Below, piece after piece: positions 1-8,136 of a stretch of DNA of 64,000 nt. The notes below the pieces were generated by a model. The model made no database searches. It was not told the DNA's origin and saw only the letters and a program-made list of their open reading frames with translations. The DNA is from Coriobacteriaceae bacterium. GTDB taxonomy: Bacteria; Actinomycetota; Coriobacteriia; Coriobacteriales; Coriobacteriaceae. Both the position numbers and the translations under genes were made by a program. Each line of letters opens with the position of its first letter. Positions within the stretch are counted from its first letter, which is position 1. The DNA lies in assembly GCA_902399975.1 (NCBI GenBank), contig CABOHA010000005.1, positions 1 to 64,000 on the forward strand. The letters are read 5' to 3'.

Positions 1-17
1 TGCAGACCTTTCGTCAT
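1..17 (-). CDS. Start of an unidentified gene running off the left edge
   Basis: On the minus strand an ATG at 17-15 is preceded by AGGAGG at 20-25, only two bases from the ATG, and a further AAAGG upstream. Only five codons lie in the window, so no product can be named. A short hairpin (59-65 with 75-81) lies in the presumed leader and a TATAAC-like box further upstream. It may be a chance ATG. Confidence 0.3.
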
Positions 18-567
18 GGCCTCCTACCTTTCTTTCGGGCCTCTCGGCCGAATCTATCAGCGCCCTTCCGTAACGGGCGCTGCTTGCTGACAGCTCTAGT
101 TATATCCAAATTCCACCCGCAATTCCACCTCACCCCCGAACGGTCAACAAAGTGCGATGAACGGTATATCGCATGTGATTCCCCCATGATGCACTTCGGC
201 GCTCTAAAGTACCTTTTCAAAGGTAAACGCTCTTTTTCCTATAAATTATCCCCCATCGCATCTATAAATCCATGATTCAGAATTGCATAGGTAAAACGGT
301 TTTATGTATATAAATGAAGCTAGCCCACGTTTTGGACCGAATTCAATGATATTCAGCTTGCCATCATTCTTATTCACGCATCCTTATCAGTTGAGTGAGA
401 ATATAGACCGTTTTTCACAACGCGAAGGGCGTCAGCTCTATGGCTTGTCAGCGTAAGAAGTAGGTAAAGATACCGTTCACGCGATACGTCCGTGCCATAG
501 GTCGACTAAATTGAGACAATAGTGAATAGTGTTAGGCAACCGTCCCCCACGGGGACTGAACGGACAG
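18..567. other. Intergenic region, AT-richer than the genes
   Basis: No convincing gene is seen here; the longer reading frames are shadows without ribosome binding sites. The region has a 7-bp hairpin (59-65/75-81), a repeated GTGGAATT on the minus strand near 105-130, and AT-rich stretches at 220-330 that could hold divergent promoters for the left-edge gene and ppk. No operator was recognised. Confidence 0.4.
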
Positions 568-2976
568 ATGCATATGCCGAGCAAAATCGAAAAAAAGCAA
601 GCCGCTGCAAAGCTGCGTAAGCCGCCGCGCGACTTCTCGTACACGCAGAACCGAGAGCTCAGCTGGCTGCGCTTTGACAACCGTGTGCTTGACGAAGCCT
701 TCGACGAGACCGTTCCGCTGTTCGAGCGGCTAAAGTTCGTGTCGATTTTCGAGTCTAACCTCGATGAGTTTCTCATGGTGCGCGTGGGCGGCCTGTCCGA
801 TCTGGCAGAGCTCAAAAAACAGCCTGTCGACAACAAGAGCAATATGACCGCCTCCGAACAGGTCGATGCTGTCATGGCCGAAATGCCCGGGCTCCTTACC
901 CGATGGGAGTCCATCTTTAAGAGCATCGAGGGCAAGCTCGACACCCTGGGCGTTCACCGCGCCCGCATCGATTCGCTTACGCCCGAGGAGCGCACCTTTG
1001 TAACCCGTTACTTCCAGGCCTACGTGTCGCCGGTCATCTCACCGCTGGTGATTGACCCGCGCCACCCCTTCCCCAACCTGCGCAACGGCGCACTCTACCT
1101 GGCCTGCGGCCTGGACGGCGTCACCGACGAGGAGAGTCTGCTGGGCCTTATCGAGATTCCCACCTCGATGAACCGCGTGGTCGAGATCCCCTCGCCCACC
1201 GGCACCTACTCCTACATCTTGCTCGAGGACGTCATCCTCGCCTGCCTGGACAGCTGCTTTGGCTCCTATAAGCCGCTCGACCGCGCGCTCATCCGCGTCA
1301 CCCGCAACGCCGACATCGACCCGGACGGCGAGGGCGTCGAGGAGGAAGAGGATTACCGTCAGCACATGAAGCGCATCCTCAAGAAACGCTTGCGCCTGCA
1401 GCCGGTGGTGCTCGCGGTCTCGGGGTCGCTCGAGAAGGCGACGCTCAAGACCATCCGCAAGGCGCTCGAGCTTTCTCGCCGCTCGGTCTTTACCTGCGAT
1501 ATCCCGCTCGACCTGGGCTACGTCTTCGGCATTGAGGGCAAGATTCCCGAGCATCTACGCAACGAGCTCCTCTTTACGCCGTTTAAGCCGCAGCCCAACC
1601 CCACCATCGACATGTCCCGTTCCATCCGCGAGCAGGTGCTGCAGCACGACAAGCTGCTCTTTTACCCTTACGAGGCCATGAATCCGTTCTTGGACCTGGT
1701 GCACGAAGCAGCCTACGACCCCGAGTGCATCTCGCTGCGCATCACGCTCTACCGCGTGGCCAAGCAGAGCCGCCTGTGCGAGTCGCTGATCGATGCCGCC
1801 GAGAACGGCAAAGAGGTCACGGTGCTCATGGAGCTCCGCGCGCGCTTTGACGAGCAGAACAACATCGAGTGGGCCGAGCGCCTGGAAGAGGCCGGCTGCA
1901 CCGTCATCTACGGCTCCGAGGGCTTTAAGTGCCACTCCAAGATCTGCCAGCTCACCTATCGCGAGGGCATGGCGCTAACGCGCCTAACGCTGCTGGGCAC
2001 CGGCAACTTTAACGAGAAGACGGCCAAACTCTACAGCGACTTTATGCTCATGACCGCCCACCCCGGTATCGGCGAGGACGCCAACCTGTTCTTCCGCAAC
2101 CTGTCGCTGGGCAATCTGCGCGGCGATTACCGCTTCCTGGGCGTGGCGCCGGTCGGTCTCAAGCCGCTCATCATGCGCGGCCTGGACCGCGAGATCCAGC
2201 GCGCCCTCGCTGGCGAGCCCGCCCGCGTGTTCTTTAAGCTCAACTCGCTCACCGACCGCGAGGTCATCGACAAGATCGCCGAGGCATCGTGCGCAGGAGT
2301 CCGCGTGGACATGATCATCCGCGGCATCTCGTGCCTCAAGCCGGGAGTTCCTGGCAAGACCGAGAACGTGCATGTCCGTTCTATCGTCGGACGCTTTTTG
2401 GAGCATGCCCGTGTTTACGCTTTCGGCGTGGACTCGGACATGATTTACCTGAGCTCGGCCGACATGATGACGCGCAACACCGAGCACCGCGTGGAGATCG
2501 CCTTCCCCGTGCTCGACCCCACCTGCCGCGCCCTGGTGCACGAGTACATGGGTATGCAGCTGCGCGACAACGTGAAAGCCCGCAGCCTGACAAGTGACGG
2601 CACCTGGGTTCCCGTGGAGCGTACAGGGGGTGAGAAACCCTTCAACTCGCAGGAAGCCCTGCTGGAGCGTGCCTACCGCAACGCCGAGGCCGCGCCCGAG
2701 CCCGTCATTGAGGCAAAGCCCGCCCCTTCTCCTGAGCCGCAGCCGGCCACGCCCGAGGTTCAGAAGGTCCAGGCGACCGTCATTGAGCCCGAGCCCGCAC
2801 CTGTACCTCAGCCCGAGCCGCAGGTCACCAAGCCCGCACCCGAGACGAGCGCCCGTCGCGATAAGCCCGCCGGCAAGACCAAGGCCATCGAGCGCCATCG
2901 CCCCGGTCGTGTGCGCATGGGCCTGGGCCTGATCGGCCTGGGTCTTAAGACGCTCATTACCGGCAAGACGAAATAG
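568..2976 (+). CDS. ppk1: Polyphosphate kinase 1
   Basis: The protein of about 802 residues makes inorganic polyphosphate from the terminal phosphate of ATP, reversibly. The N-terminal PPK domain is recognisable by NRELSWLRFDNRVLDEA and FESNLDEFLMVRVGG. The two phospholipase-D-like catalytic domains follow, with RFDEQNN and GFKCHSKICQL carrying a candidate catalytic histidine, and FLEHARVYAFG near the end of the core. After the core comes a tail of about 100 residues rich in Pro and Glu, then a basic glycine-rich end, which ordinary PPK1 proteins lack. The start is uncertain: ATG 568 and ATG 574 both fit and neither has a strong ribosome binding site; an upstream GTG at 529 is less likely. 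It stands alone and ends in a strong terminator. Confidence 0.95.
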   Translation: MHMPSKIEKKQAAAKLRKPPRDFSYTQNRELSWLRFDNRVLDEAFDETVPLFERLKFVSIFESNLDEFLMVRVGGLSDLAELKKQPVDNKSNMTASEQVDAVMAEMPGLLTRWESIFKSIEGKLDTLGVHRARIDSLTPEERTFVTRYFQAYVSPVISPLVIDPRHPFPNLRNGALYLACGLDGVTDEESLLGLIEIPTSMNRVVEIPSPTGTYSYILLEDVILACLDSCFGSYKPLDRALIRVTRNADIDPDGEGVEEEEDYRQHMKRILKKRLRLQPVVLAVSGSLEKATLKTIRKALELSRRSVFTCDIPLDLGYVFGIEGKIPEHLRNELLFTPFKPQPNPTIDMSRSIREQVLQHDKLLFYPYEAMNPFLDLVHEAAYDPECISLRITLYRVAKQSRLCESLIDAAENGKEVTVLMELRARFDEQNNIEWAERLEEAGCTVIYGSEGFKCHSKICQLTYREGMALTRLTLLGTGNFNEKTAKLYSDFMLMTAHPGIGEDANLFFRNLSLGNLRGDYRFLGVAPVGLKPLIMRGLDREIQRALAGEPARVFFKLNSLTDREVIDKIAEASCAGVRVDMIIRGISCLKPGVPGKTENVHVRSIVGRFLEHARVYAFGVDSDMIYLSSADMMTRNTEHRVEIAFPVLDPTCRALVHEYMGMQLRDNVKARSLTSDGTWVPVERTGGEKPFNSQEALLERAYRNAEAAPEPVIEAKPAPSPEPQPATPEVQKVQATVIEPEPAPVPQPEPQVTKPAPETSARRDKPAGKTKAIERHRPGRVRMGLGLIGLGLKTLITGKTK

Positions 2977-3000
2977 TCGTTTGTAGAAGCAGTTTGTAGA

Positions 3001-3043
3001 AGCGCCCCGCATTTGAGGAAAGCCTCGGATGCGGGGCGCTTTT
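3001..3043 (+). terminator. Rho-independent terminator of ppk1
   Basis: A perfect 12-bp stem (3001-3012 with 3029-3040) is followed by a short T run, 25 bases after the ppk1 stop. Confidence 0.85.
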
Positions 3044-3089
3044 CCCTGCTACCATGGTGCGAACAACAACACGAATGACAGGCAGGGAT

Positions 3090-4403
3090 ATGAAGCTCAC
3101 TATAGAATCGATGACCTACGGCGCCGATGGGCTGGCGCACGCCGACAACGGCAAGGCCGTCTTTGTGCAGGGCGCCGTGGCAGGCGACACCGTCGAGGCC
3201 GAGGTCGTACAGGACGGCAAGTCGTTCATGCGCGCCCGCACGACCGAGATTCTGGAGCCGAGCCCCGATCGCATTCAGCCCCCCTGCCCCTTCGTTGGCA
3301 TCTGCGGCGGTTGTTCGTGGGGCAATCTCTCACGCACGGCACAGCTTGCCGCCAAGGAGCAAAACCTGCGCTCCACGCTCGAGCGCATCGGCAAGTTCGC
3401 TCCTGAGCAGGTCGATAAGTTGGTACAGCCCATCTGCCACACCAAGGACGACTGGGGCTACCGCAATAAAATCGAGCTCGAACCGACCGTCGTCAACGGT
3501 CGCGTGCGCCTTGGCATGCACGGTGTCGACCCCAGCAAAATCGTGACCGTCGATGCGTGCCCGCTGTTCGATAAGCGCTTCCCGAAGGCGCTCAAATCGG
3601 TCGTCGGCGCACTCAACTATCTAAGCGGCAGCCATGACTTGGGGCTCGAACGCGTGGGCATTCGCGCATCGCGCCGCACCAAGGCGCTCGAGGTTGCACT
3701 CTGGACGCCCACAGGCTCTTTTCCGCGCTCGCAAGTCTCCCGCGTGCTGGCGGACGCCGCTCATCCCACGAGCATCGTGCGTGTGATGAGCAAGGGCGAA
3801 AAGAAGGCCCGTCGCGTCTCCAAGGTTGAGATGCTCGCCGGCGAGGGCTCCTGGACCGAGAACATCGCCGATGGCCAGATGCGCTTGTCTGCCCCGTCGT
3901 TTTTCCAGGTCAACACCAAGGGTGCCGAAATTTTGATTGAGCTCGTTATGGCGGCGCTCGACCCGCAAGAGCACGAGCTTGCCGTGGACCTGTACTGCGG
4001 CGCCGGAACCTTTACCCTGCCGCTCGCCCGCCGCTGCGACTTCGTCGCCGCCGTCGAGGCCTACGGCCCGGCCGTGCGCGACCTGCGCCGTAACCTGGAG
4101 ATCAACAAGCTTGATAACGTCGACGTCATTGGCGGAGACGCGGTGCGCGAGTTCCCCGACCAGGATGCCGACGTCTTGGTGGTCGACCCGCCGCGCGCAG
4201 GCCTCGCCCCCGAGGCGATCGACCTTATCGCCAGCACGAGTGCTCGCGATGTCGCCTACGTGAGCTGCGACCCGGCCACCCTGGCGCGCGATCTCAAACG
4301 CTTTGTCGAAGAAGGCACCTTCTCCCCCGTCAAGATCACGCCAGTCGACCTGTTCCCGCAAACCTTCCACTGCGAGACCGTCGTCCACCTTAGGCGCAAC
4401 TAG
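3090..4403 (+). CDS. TrmA/RlmD-family 23S rRNA (uracil-5-)-methyltransferase
   Basis: An S-adenosylmethionine-dependent RNA m5U methyltransferase of the RlmD/RlmCD type. The N-terminus (about residues 1-60) is a TRAM RNA-binding domain. The iron-sulfur signature is C-x5-CGGC (CPFVGICGGC) plus a fourth cysteine in VDACPLF, which suggests a 4Fe-4S cluster as in RumA. The methyltransferase core has VDLYCGAGTFTL for SAM binding, VDPPRAGL, and YVSCDPATLARDL with the catalytic cysteine. The start is ambiguous. MKLTIES at 3090 matches where TRAM domains begin and follows GGCAGGG at close spacing; ATGs at 3054 and 3075 are in frame upstream. Which uracil it modifies cannot be told from sequence alone. 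Confidence 0.9.
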   Translation: MKLTIESMTYGADGLAHADNGKAVFVQGAVAGDTVEAEVVQDGKSFMRARTTEILEPSPDRIQPPCPFVGICGGCSWGNLSRTAQLAAKEQNLRSTLERIGKFAPEQVDKLVQPICHTKDDWGYRNKIELEPTVVNGRVRLGMHGVDPSKIVTVDACPLFDKRFPKALKSVVGALNYLSGSHDLGLERVGIRASRRTKALEVALWTPTGSFPRSQVSRVLADAAHPTSIVRVMSKGEKKARRVSKVEMLAGEGSWTENIADGQMRLSAPSFFQVNTKGAEILIELVMAALDPQEHELAVDLYCGAGTFTLPLARRCDFVAAVEAYGPAVRDLRRNLEINKLDNVDVIGGDAVREFPDQDADVLVVDPPRAGLAPEAIDLIASTSARDVAYVSCDPATLARDLKRFVEEGTFSPVKITPVDLFPQTFHCETVVHLRRN

Positions 4404-4509
4404 TCACTCAATCATTGCTCAGATAAATCATTGAGAAATCGAGCGTGGCAAGCGGAGGTCTTCGGGGTATAAGACGGCTAATTGTATGCCGCCTATGAAA
4501 GGAACCCTC

Positions 4510-5052
4510 ATGCCCAGCGTTGCCGTTCTCGCCGCCGATGGCTTTGAAACTATTGAATGCTTGACCATGGTCGATGTCATGCGTCGCGGCGGTGTGCGTG
4601 CCACGCTCGTCTCGATTATGCCCACACGTGAGGTCGTAAGCTCGCTGCAGATCCCCGTGACCTGCGATGCGCTCTTTGATGAGATCAACTTTGACGAGTA
4701 CGACTGCGTCGTGCTGCCCGGCGGCTTGCCCGGTGCCACCAACCTGCGTGCCGATCAGCGCGTCTGCGACGTGGTCTGCGAGTTCGCCGCGACCAAGCAC
4801 GTTGCCGCCATCTGCGCCGCCCCGTTTATCCTGGGCGAGCTCGACCTACTCGAGGGGCGCCACGCCACGTGCTTCCCTGGCTTTGAGAAAAGCTTCCCCG
4901 AAGGCGCCTATACCGGCGAGAAGGTTACGCAAGACGGCAACATCATCACCGCCAGCGGCATGGCCCAGTCGCTCCCCTTTGCGCTTGAGCTGCTGCGCAC
5001 GCTCGCCGGCGACAAGGCCGTCGAGAAGGTCGCCGAGGGCATTCAGCTATGA
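4510..5052 (+). CDS. DJ-1/PfpI family protein
   Basis: A 180-residue protein of the DJ-1/ThiJ/PfpI superfamily. It has the conserved acid in AADGFE, the VLPGGLPG loop, and a nucleophile-elbow cysteine in AAICAAP. Members act as stress chaperones, glyoxalases or protein deglycases, and the role here is unassigned. ATG 4510 is chosen because AAAGGA lies seven bases upstream; an in-frame ATG at 4486 has no such site. The stop overlaps the start of maf by ATGA, so the two are translationally coupled. Confidence 0.88.
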   Translation: MPSVAVLAADGFETIECLTMVDVMRRGGVRATLVSIMPTREVVSSLQIPVTCDALFDEINFDEYDCVVLPGGLPGATNLRADQRVCDVVCEFAATKHVAAICAAPFILGELDLLEGRHATCFPGFEKSFPEGAYTGEKVTQDGNIITASGMAQSLPFALELLRTLAGDKAVEKVAEGIQL

Positions 5053-5630
5053 TTTTGGCTTCGCAATCACCGCGCCGCATCGAGTTGATGCGCGAGGCGG
5101 GCTATGACATTCGCGTGATTCCCGCAGATATCGACGAAACGCCTTTTGATGGCGAAGCTCCGCTTACACTCGTCGAGCGCTTGGCGCGTGCCAAAGCCGC
5201 CGCCGTTGCCGCCGAGCATGCCGAGCCCAACGAACTGACCGTCGCGGCCGATACTATTGTCACCTTTGACGGCCAAATTTTGGGCAAGCCGGCAGACGGG
5301 GACGAGGCGCGCACCATGCTCCGCGAGCTTTCGGGCCGCACGCACCAGGTCGCAACCGGCGTCTGCATCGTTAAAGCCGGCGACGCTACAGCTCCGCATG
5401 CCGCCGAGAGCCTGTCGTTTGTCGATGTGACCGACGTGACGTTCTATGAGCTTACCGAAGAGCAGATCGAGCGCTATGTTGCCTCCGGCGAACCCATGGA
5501 CAAGGCCGGGGCCTACGGCATCCAAGGCACAGGCGGCCGCATGCTTGTGCACGATATTTCGGGTGACTTCTACAACGTGGTGGGCTTGCCCATCGCTCGC
5601 GTCGCACGCGCGATTCAAAAACTCTCGTAA
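5049..5630 (+). CDS. maf: Maf-family nucleoside triphosphate pyrophosphatase
   Basis: A housecleaning pyrophosphatase of 193 residues, probably acting on dTTP/UTP or modified nucleotides. Family signs are LASQSPRRIELM at the N-terminus, VAADTIV with the catalytic aspartate, GKP followed by the SGRTHQVATGV block, and DKAGAYGIQG near the C-terminus. The length is normal. It starts inside the stop of the DJ-1-like gene, so the two form a two-gene unit. Confidence 0.92.
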   Translation: MILASQSPRRIELMREAGYDIRVIPADIDETPFDGEAPLTLVERLARAKAAAVAAEHAEPNELTVAADTIVTFDGQILGKPADGDEARTMLRELSGRTHQVATGVCIVKAGDATAPHAAESLSFVDVTDVTFYELTEEQIERYVASGEPMDKAGAYGIQGTGGRMLVHDISGDFYNVVGLPIARVARAIQKLS

Positions 5631-5730
5631 TTGCATCTGGCGCTGGGTATCCCCCAGCGCCTACAATTTTGCCGTACCGTACGGATCCCGACCGGGCATA
5701 AGGCCCGGCGGAAAACCGATAGGAGAACAC

Positions 5731-6732
5731 ATGGACACACTGCTCGAAGCCATCGATGTTTGCAATGTCGATGGCTTTTGCTTTGGCAACTATACGGACG
5801 AGGAGGCTGGCACCGGCTGCACCGTAATCGTGGCGCCCGAGGGTGCCACCGGTGGCGTTGACGTACGTGGTGGCGCCCCCGCTTCGCGTGAGACCGACCT
5901 GCTGCGTCCCGAAAACACCGTCGATAAGGTCCACGCCGTCTGCCTTTCGGGCGGATCGGCCTTTGGCCTCGAGGCTGCAAGCGGCGTGGCCCGCGAACTC
6001 GAGAGCCGCGGCATTGGTCTGCCCGTCGGCCCCACGCAGGTGCCCATCGTGTGCTCCAGCTGTATCTTCGACCTTGCCTTTGGCGACCCCACCGTTCGCC
6101 CCGACATTGAGGCCGGCATCGCCGCCGTGCGCGAGGCGCTCGACCACACCCCCACCAAGCTCGAACAGGGCAACGTAGGCGCCGGCACGGGCGCTACCGT
6201 GGGTAAGCTCATGGGCCCCGCCACCTGCATGAAGGCCGGCCTTGGCGCTGCCGCCGTGGCGCTCGACCCCATCAAGGTGGGCGCCGTGGTCTCGGTCAAC
6301 GCCTGCGGCAACGTTGTCGACCCCTTCACCGGCGAGTGGGTCGCCGGTATGCGTGCCGCAGCCGATAGCGACCAGATCGTCGACATGGAACTCGCAGCCT
6401 TTGCCGCCGCCGGATCCATGCAGATGCCGCTCGACCGCACCAACACCACCATCAGCTGCATCGTCACCAACGTGGAACTCACTAAGGCACAAGCCACCAA
6501 GGTCTCTCAGATGGCCGCAGACGCCTACGCACACGCCATCCGTCCCACGCACACCACCAACGATGGCGACACCATCTACACCCTCGCCAGCGGCAAACTG
6601 GGCGCCCAGGCAAGCGCCGCCGTTCCCCTAGACCTGCTGGGCATGCTCGCCGTAAGGGCTTTGCAAACCGCCATCGTAAACGGAGCCAAAACCGCCAAAA
6701 CCTCCCACGGCATCCCCGGCGCCGCGAAGTAA
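5731..6732 (+). CDS. P1-family (NylC-like) N-terminal-nucleophile peptidase
   Basis: A 333-residue member of peptidase family S58/P1 (DmpA, BapA, NylC). These enzymes cut themselves once to expose an N-terminal Ser or Thr that then hydrolyses small peptides or amides. GNVGAGTGATVGK matches the glycine-rich family block. The serine that is the nucleophile in DmpA is absent: the equivalent stretch reads GLGAAAVAL. Instead there is LDRTNTTISCIVTNVEL, which resembles the Asn-Thr cleavage point of the nylon hydrolase NylC, so cleavage between N238 and T239 is inferred. IRPTHTTNDGDTIY is the conserved C-terminal block. ATG 5731 follows AGGAGA by four bases. No signal peptide is seen, so it should be cytoplasmic. 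Confidence 0.88.
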   Translation: MDTLLEAIDVCNVDGFCFGNYTDEEAGTGCTVIVAPEGATGGVDVRGGAPASRETDLLRPENTVDKVHAVCLSGGSAFGLEAASGVARELESRGIGLPVGPTQVPIVCSSCIFDLAFGDPTVRPDIEAGIAAVREALDHTPTKLEQGNVGAGTGATVGKLMGPATCMKAGLGAAAVALDPIKVGAVVSVNACGNVVDPFTGEWVAGMRAAADSDQIVDMELAAFAAAGSMQMPLDRTNTTISCIVTNVELTKAQATKVSQMAADAYAHAIRPTHTTNDGDTIYTLASGKLGAQASAAVPLDLLGMLAVRALQTAIVNGAKTAKTSHGIPGAAK

Positions 6733-6744
6733 ACTAGCTCGTCC

Positions 6745-6869
6745 GGTTGCCCGGTGGGTCTTGGTTATATTTGCTGCTCTACAGTCCTGGCTCGCACGAA
6801 GAGCACATTAAATGCTCTTCGGCTCGTGCGGAACTCGCGACAAACATAACCAAGACCCACCGGGCAACC
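6745..6869 (+). repeat. Long nested hairpin at the 3' end of the P1 peptidase gene
   Basis: A perfect 24-bp outer stem (6745-6768 with 6846-6869) encloses an imperfect inner stem-loop with core 6783-6835. It begins 13 bases after the peptidase stop. The inner core is nearly the same as the inverted core of the hairpin at 6963-7072, but the outer stems are unrelated. There is no T run, so it is not a classical terminator. The whole 372-base gap between the two convergent genes is taken up by these two elements. Confidence 0.8.
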
Positions 6870-6962
6870 TACCAACCAAAATCTTTTCAGCTCAGACCCC
6901 TGTGTACCGCGCGTCTAAGATCTTCAAATTCAAATAACCTGACAATCGATTCTTATAGCAGA

Positions 6963-7072
6963 GGCCCCTTGGCCTTTAGTTTGCTACAAGTTCCGCACGA
7001 GCCGGAAAGCACTTAATGTGCTTTCCGTGCGAGCAGGACTGTTCGCAGTAGCAAACTAAAGGCCAAGGGGCC
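6963..7072 (-). repeat. Second long nested hairpin, at the 3' end of the GT2 gene
   Basis: A perfect 24-bp outer stem (6963-6986 with 7049-7072) encloses a core at 6990-7040. On the minus strand, the sense of the glycosyltransferase gene, the core matches the core of the 6745-6869 element. The distal stem changes from GAAGAGCAC/TGCTCTTC to GGAAAGCAC/GTGCTTTCC, so pairing is kept. Confidence 0.8.
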
Positions 7073-7104
7073 CAGTCAACCTATCAGCAGCGATTACTCA
7101 GCAG

Positions 7105-8136
7105 CTAGTTGAATTTGAAGATCTTTGAGGCAAGACGGTATAGGCCGAGTGTGGTTTTGTCTCCGGCGCGACCGCGGAGGTTGGTGAAGAAGCCGACCAC
7201 GCCGTAGCGAGCACGACGATACATGCGCTCATCGTAGGCCTTCAGGTCCGCCCACAGCGTCTTCAGGCGCTCGTCGGCGCAATCCTCGTCGGAAAGCTTG
7301 GTGAGCACCGAGCAGATCGCCATCATCATAGTGAAATAACCCATCATGTACGAGCGCAGACGCGACGACTCAACATCGCTGTACAGGTGGAACGACTCCA
7401 TCATGATGCGCGTCACACGGAACTGCTGGTCCAGGCGCTTGACCATCGTGGCCTCGTTGACGCTCTGGCCCTCGCGACCGATAAAGTAGCGATAGAGGTC
7501 GATGTCGGCGTAGTACATGGTCTTGCAACGCGGCAGCGGCACGTAGGCGTAGATGTTGTCCACATAGAACGTGTGCGGCGGCATGGGCAGGTTGGACTCG
7601 CGCAGCACATCCGTGCGATAGCACAGGCTGTGCATGAGCAGATTCTGGTCCAAACGGAAATGGCCGATCTGGTCCCAGGTAAAGATCTTTTTTCGAGGCA
7701 GGGCAAACTTGTAACCAATGGCCGTATGCGTACCCTCGTAAACCTTCTCGTACACGTAGTTCGAGATAAACAGGTCAACGCGCTGGTCGCGCTCTTCAAA
7801 GCCGCGCAGAATCGACAGCATGGTCGAAAGGGCAGCGCCGTCAAGCCAGTCGTCCGAGTCGACGACCTTGTAGTAGGTGCCCTGCGCCTCGCGCAGACCC
7901 GAAAGGACGGCAATACCGTGGCCGCCATTCTCCTGGTGCACCGCGCGGATGATTCCAGGATAACGGGCCTCCCACTCGTCGGCCTTGGCGGCCGTCTCGT
8001 CCTTGGAGCCGTCGTCCACCACGATAATCTCGATATCGGTGGCGTAATTGCTCCCCTCCAAGATGGAGGTGATGCAATGGTCCATGTCCTTGGCGGCGTT
8101 ATACGAGGGAATACCGAATGTTATGACTTTATGCAT
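7105..8136 (-). CDS. Family 2 glycosyltransferase
   Basis: A 343-residue GT-A fold glycosyltransferase. The N-terminus has FGIPSYNAAKDMDHCI, then IIVVDDGSKDET and YYKVVDSDDWLDG, which hold the nucleotide-sugar and metal-binding aspartates. No membrane segments are obvious, so it should act at the inner face of the membrane. It begins eight bases inside the end of glf on the same strand, which suggests a galactofuranose-containing surface glycan. ATG 8136 was preferred to the in-frame ATG 8154 because it gives the shorter overlap; neither has a clear ribosome binding site. Donor and acceptor are unknown. Confidence 0.88.
   Translation of the reverse strand: MHKVITFGIPSYNAAKDMDHCITSILEGSNYATDIEIIVVDDGSKDETAAKADEWEARYPGIIRAVHQENGGHGIAVLSGLREAQGTYYKVVDSDDWLDGAALSTMLSILRGFEERDQRVDLFISNYVYEKVYEGTHTAIGYKFALPRKKIFTWDQIGHFRLDQNLLMHSLCYRTDVLRESNLPMPPHTFYVDNIYAYVPLPRCKTMYYADIDLYRYFIGREGQSVNEATMVKRLDQQFRVTRIMMESFHLYSDVESSRLRSYMMGYFTMMMAICSVLTKLSDEDCADERLKTLWADLKAYDERMYRRARYGVVGFFTNLRGRAGDKTTLGLYRLASKIFKFN

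Noticed and set aside
5446..5730. N-terminal extension of the P1 peptidase overlapping maf
   Set aside because: The extension is out-of-frame maf sequence; ATG 5731 has its own AGGAGA site and fits the family start.
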